Part shown: positions 23,605-28,232 of the stretch, in pieces
Layout: every line of letters begins with the position of its first letter
Position numbering within the stretch: position 1 is the first letter of the stretch
Origin: JAIVJN01 sp036732565
GTDB lineage: Bacteria > Acidobacteriota > Vicinamibacteria > Vicinamibacterales > UBA2999
Length of the DNA stretch: 28,232 nt
Assembly (NCBI GenBank): GCA_036732565.1
Contig: DAINCF010000018.1
Location: forward strand, 1 to 28,232
Direction of reading: 5' to 3'
The notes under the pieces: model-generated
Told to the model about the DNA's origin: nothing
What the model saw: the letters and a program-made list of their open reading frames with translations, nothing else
Databases searched by the model: none
Position numbers and translations under genes: made by a program

Positions 23605-25247
23605 TGGCGCGCCACCCGCTTGCCGGCCAACCCGCGCCGGCTGACACCCTGATCGACGTCGACGCGCTCGAACGCGAGTTCCTCGAGCGCCGGCCGAGCC
23701 CCAGCGATCCGCGGCAGCGCGTCAGCTTCGGCACGAGCGGTCATCGTGGCTCGCCGCTGAACGGCAGCTTCACGAAGGCGCACATCACCGCGATCACGCA
23801 AGCGATCTGCGAGTATCGGCGGAGCCAGAACATCGACGGACCGCTCTACCTCGGCAAGGATACGCACGCGTTGTCGCGACCGGCGGAGGCCGCGGCGCTG
23901 GAGGTGCTCGCCGCGAACGCCATCGAGACCGTGGTGCAGCGCGACGACGGCGTCACACCGACGCCGGTGATCTCTCACGCCATCCTGACGTGGAACAAGG
24001 GCCGTACGACGGGGCTGGCCGACGGCATCGTGGTCACACCCTCGCACAATCCGCCCGAGGATGGCGGCTTCAAGTACAACCCGCCGAACGGCGGTCCCGC
24101 CGACACGGACGTCACGCGATGGATCGAGCGTCGCGCCAACGAGCTGCTCGAATCGGACAATCTCGGCGTGCCGCGCATGCCGGCGCCCTCGGCCCTGCGG
24201 GCCTCCTCGACGCACCAGGACGATCTGATTTCGGCCTTCGTCGAGGACCTGCTCAACGTCATCGACATCGAGGCCATTCGCGCGTCCACTATCCGCATCG
24301 GCGTCGACCCGCTCGGCGGATCCGCCCTGCCCTATTGGGAGGCAATCGCGTCGCGGTATGGCCTCGACATCACCATCACCAACCCCACGATCGATCCGAC
24401 GTTCGGCTTCATGACGCTGGACCATGACGGCAAGATCCGCATGGATTGCTCGAGTCGCGACGCCATGGCCGGGCTCGTGGCACTGAAGGATCGCTTCGAT
24501 GTCGGGGTGGGCAACGATCCGGATGCCGATCGCCATGGCATCGTGACCGCGTCCACGGGGTTGATGAACCCCAACCATTTTCTGGCCGTGGCCATCGACT
24601 ACCTCGCCCAGCACCGGCCGTTGTGGCCACCGACGGCCGCGGTCGGCAAGACCATCGTCAGCAGCAGTCTGATCGATCGCGTCACCGGAGACACCGGCCG
24701 CGCGCTCGCGGAGATGCCAGTCGGCTTCAAGTGGTTCGCGCCGATGCTCTACGACGGACGGGCGTGCTTCGGCGGCGAAGAGAGCGCCGGCGCCAGCTTT
24801 CTGCGTCGCGACGGAACGGTGTGGACGACCGACAAGGACGGGTTGATCATGGGATTGCTCGCGGCGGAGATCACCGCGCGCACGGGCAAGGATCCGGGCG
24901 AGCATTACCGCGCGTTGGCGGAGCGGTTCGGCACGCCGTACTACACGCGTGTCGACGCGCCGGCGACGCCCGAACAGAAGCAGCGACTGCTGCAGCTCTC
25001 GCCCGATGCCGTCGCCGCCACGGATCTCGCCGGCGACCCCATCGTCGCGCGATTGACGAGAGCGCCGGCCAATGATGCGCCCATCGGTGGCTTGAAGGTC
25101 GTGGCCGAGCGCGGCTGGTTCGCGGCGCGCCCCTCGGGCACCGAGAACGTCTACAAAATCTACGCTGAAAGCTTTCAGAGCGAGGCGCATCTCGAGGCCA
25201 TCCTGATCGAGGCGCACCGCATTGTCGACAGAGCCCTCGCGGTGTAA
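23604..25247 (+). CDS. pgm: Phosphoglucomutase (alpha-D-glucose-specific)
   Basis: The 547-residue cytosolic enzyme interconverts glucose-1-phosphate and glucose-6-phosphate, using the product of the upstream phosphorylase. The catalytic phosphoserine is S147 in VTPSHNPPEDGGFKYN. The Mg-binding loop is GNDPDADRHG (303-312), the sugar-binding loop is GGEESAG (390-396) and the phosphate-binding site is ARPSGTENVYKIY (508-520). Length and motif spacing match the bacterial Pgm group, as does the opening SFGTSGHRG. The ATG overlaps the glgP stop by one base (TGATG), so the two are translationally coupled. The longer open frame upstream is shadow sequence inside glgP. Confidence 0.96.
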   Translation: MARHPLAGQPAPADTLIDVDALEREFLERRPSPSDPRQRVSFGTSGHRGSPLNGSFTKAHITAITQAICEYRRSQNIDGPLYLGKDTHALSRPAEAAALEVLAANAIETVVQRDDGVTPTPVISHAILTWNKGRTTGLADGIVVTPSHNPPEDGGFKYNPPNGGPADTDVTRWIERRANELLESDNLGVPRMPAPSALRASSTHQDDLISAFVEDLLNVIDIEAIRASTIRIGVDPLGGSALPYWEAIASRYGLDITITNPTIDPTFGFMTLDHDGKIRMDCSSRDAMAGLVALKDRFDVGVGNDPDADRHGIVTASTGLMNPNHFLAVAIDYLAQHRPLWPPTAAVGKTIVSSSLIDRVTGDTGRALAEMPVGFKWFAPMLYDGRACFGGEESAGASFLRRDGTVWTTDKDGLIMGLLAAEITARTGKDPGEHYRALAERFGTPYYTRVDAPATPEQKQRLLQLSPDAVAATDLAGDPIVARLTRAPANDAPIGGLKVVAERGWFAARPSGTENVYKIYAESFQSEAHLEAILIEAHRIVDRALAV

Positions 25248-25256
25248 GGATTGGCC

Positions 25257-27362
<2,106 letters not shown>

Positions 27363-27368
27363 TCCCGA

Positions 27369-27473
27369 GGTCCGCCTGAAGCCACCCCGGCAAGGCGGAC
27401 TCCACGATCGATCTCGAACCTGCGTGGGGTCCGGCGATCTCGAACTTGCGTGGGGTCCGGCTTTAGCCGGACC
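27369..27473. repeat. Composite REPIN-like palindromic element, copy 2 (inverted)
   Basis: Its right end is GGTCCGGCTTTAGCCGGACC (27454-27473), the exact reverse complement of the left palindrome of copy 1. Its left end has GGTCCGCCT (27369-27377) paired with AGGCGGAC (27393-27400) around a longer loop, corresponding to the other palindrome of copy 1. The interior contains a 26-base unit repeated twice in tandem with one mismatch (27410-27435 and 27436-27461), each carrying CTGCGTGGGGTCCGG or its variant. It lies between the convergent ppk1 and the minus-strand gene at 27486, where a two-way transcription barrier would fit, but there is no T-tract. Confidence 0.7.
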
Positions 27474-27485
27474 ATTCGGGCAGCG

Positions 27486-28049
27486 TCAGCCATTCAGGCC
27501 CATGTCGGTTCGCAACTGCTGATAAGTCCCACCCTGGAGTTGCTCGATTTCCTGCTTCACGAGATTGAGACCGTAAACGCACTGCTCGAACTGGTCCGAG
27601 AGCCGGCGAAACAACGGCGCCTCCTCCTGGTACTCGAACAGATCGAACGCCGCCACCACACCGTAGGACTCCTTGCCCGCCGCGACGTAGTCGATGAAGG
27701 CGTCGAGCGACAGCGGCCGAAAACGAGGCAAGGCCGCGACGGCCTCCGGAAAGATTCCCGTGAAGAACAGGGTGAAATCGCCGACGTGCTTGCGAACCGC
27801 CCGTTCGCGATCGAAGGACGGGGCATCGAGCAGCGGGTTGGATTCGATCAGCAGTTCCGCGACGTCGCGAAGCGGACGGCCCTGCAGATTGCGAATCCGA
27901 TACAGGTGGTCGGCTCGAGTGAAGTCCAGCAGCACTCCCGTGACGTAGTTCGCCACGGCGACGTCGTGGAGTTGAAGCGACTGGATGAAATGCCGCTGAA
28001 CGAGCTCCGAGAACAGCTTCCGAAGCGGGTGGTCCTGCGGAATCGTCAT
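27486..28049 (-). CDS. Conserved-looking protein of unknown function
   Basis: I do not recognise this 187-residue protein. It has no signal peptide or membrane segment and appears mostly helical, with amphipathic stretches such as LRKLFSELVQRHFIQSLQL and FEQCVYGLNLVKQEIEQLQ. Normal codon use and a clean frame support a real cytosolic protein. The start is uncertain: ATG 28047-28049 is preferred, TTG 28059-28061 would add four residues, and neither has a clear ribosome binding site. It begins about 30 bases after the end of zwf on the same strand, so the two are probably co-transcribed. Any link to G6P metabolism is inferred from position only. Confidence 0.7.
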   Translation of the reverse strand: MTIPQDHPLRKLFSELVQRHFIQSLQLHDVAVANYVTGVLLDFTRADHLYRIRNLQGRPLRDVAELLIESNPLLDAPSFDRERAVRKHVGDFTLFFTGIFPEAVAALPRFRPLSLDAFIDYVAAGKESYGVVAAFDLFEYQEEAPLFRRLSDQFEQCVYGLNLVKQEIEQLQGGTYQQLRTDMGLNG

Positions 28050-28079
28050 GCCGCTGTTCAATTGTACCGCCGGCGGCGC

Positions 28080-28232
28080 TCACCCCTTCGTGTTCCACTC
28101 CCCGACATCGGCGACCAGCCGGTCCGCCTGCGGCGGGCCCCAGGAGCCCTGCTCGTACTCGAACAACGGTTCCCCATCGTCCAGGATCGGATCCACGATC
28201 GCCCACGCGGCCTCGACCACGTCCTGGCGCGC
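28080..28232 (-). CDS. zwf: Glucose-6-phosphate 1-dehydrogenase, C-terminal end (partial)
   Basis: The last 50 residues are read from the window edge to TGA at 28080-28082. They contain VVEAAWAIVDPIL and YEQGSWGPPQADRLV, the typical C-terminal signature of G6PDH (EAAW, then GSWGP and an aspartate/alanine-rich helix). The start and most of the gene lie beyond the right edge. The enzyme oxidises glucose-6-phosphate with NADP as the first step of the oxidative pentose phosphate pathway, so it can take the output of the nearby pgm. The fragment is too short for more detail. Confidence 0.85.
   Translation of the reverse strand, partial: ARQDVVEAAWAIVDPILDDGEPLFEYEQGSWGPPQADRLVADVGEWNTKG

Overview
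The window is high-GC DNA from a draft or metagenome assembly; a run of 100 Ns sits at 7400-7499. Gene content suggests Acidobacteriota, possibly Vicinamibacteria. The pointers are paired Oar-like TonB-dependent receptors with N-terminal carboxypeptidase-regulatory domains, a large Asp-box (BNR/VPS10-like) secreted protein, secreted proteins built only of regulatory-like domains, and many REP-like palindromes. Taxonomy is inferred from gene style, not from a marker gene.

Left part (1-14079), cell-surface proteins. An FkbM-family methyltransferase (minus) diverges from two translationally coupled tandem paralogues made of carboxypeptidase-regulatory-like beta domains. A 1060-residue Asp-box protein (minus) follows, then a long intergenic region filled by two oppositely oriented arrays of a 13-bp repeat interrupted by the assembly gap. 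Next come two divergent Oar-like TonB-dependent receptors that share a 175-bp control region.

Middle (14080-15489), a broken efflux locus. A TolC-like N-terminal half runs, out of frame, into the last ~95 residues of a DHA2/EmrB-type MFS transporter. The rest of a presumed tolC-emrA-emrB operon is missing. This is a real deletion or an assembly collapse. A composite palindromic (REPIN-like) element with internal short repeats follows.

Right part (15490-27362), a nine-gene plus-strand phosphate and storage operon: outer-membrane porin, pstS, pstC, pstA, pstB, phoU, glgP, pgm and ppk1. Stop and start codons overlap or nearly touch at most junctions. It would couple phosphate import and its PhoU control to phosphorolysis of glycogen (which consumes Pi), conversion of glucose-1-phosphate to glucose-6-phosphate, and polyphosphate synthesis. 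A second copy of the composite palindromic element separates ppk1 from a convergent pair: a 187-residue protein of unknown function, and the 3' end of zwf (glucose-6-phosphate dehydrogenase), which would consume the glucose-6-phosphate made by Pgm.

No tRNA, rRNA, CRISPR array or transposase was recognised. The most interesting items are the phosphate/glycogen/polyphosphate operon, the inverted 13-bp arrays, the composite palindromic elements and the TolC-MFS junction.
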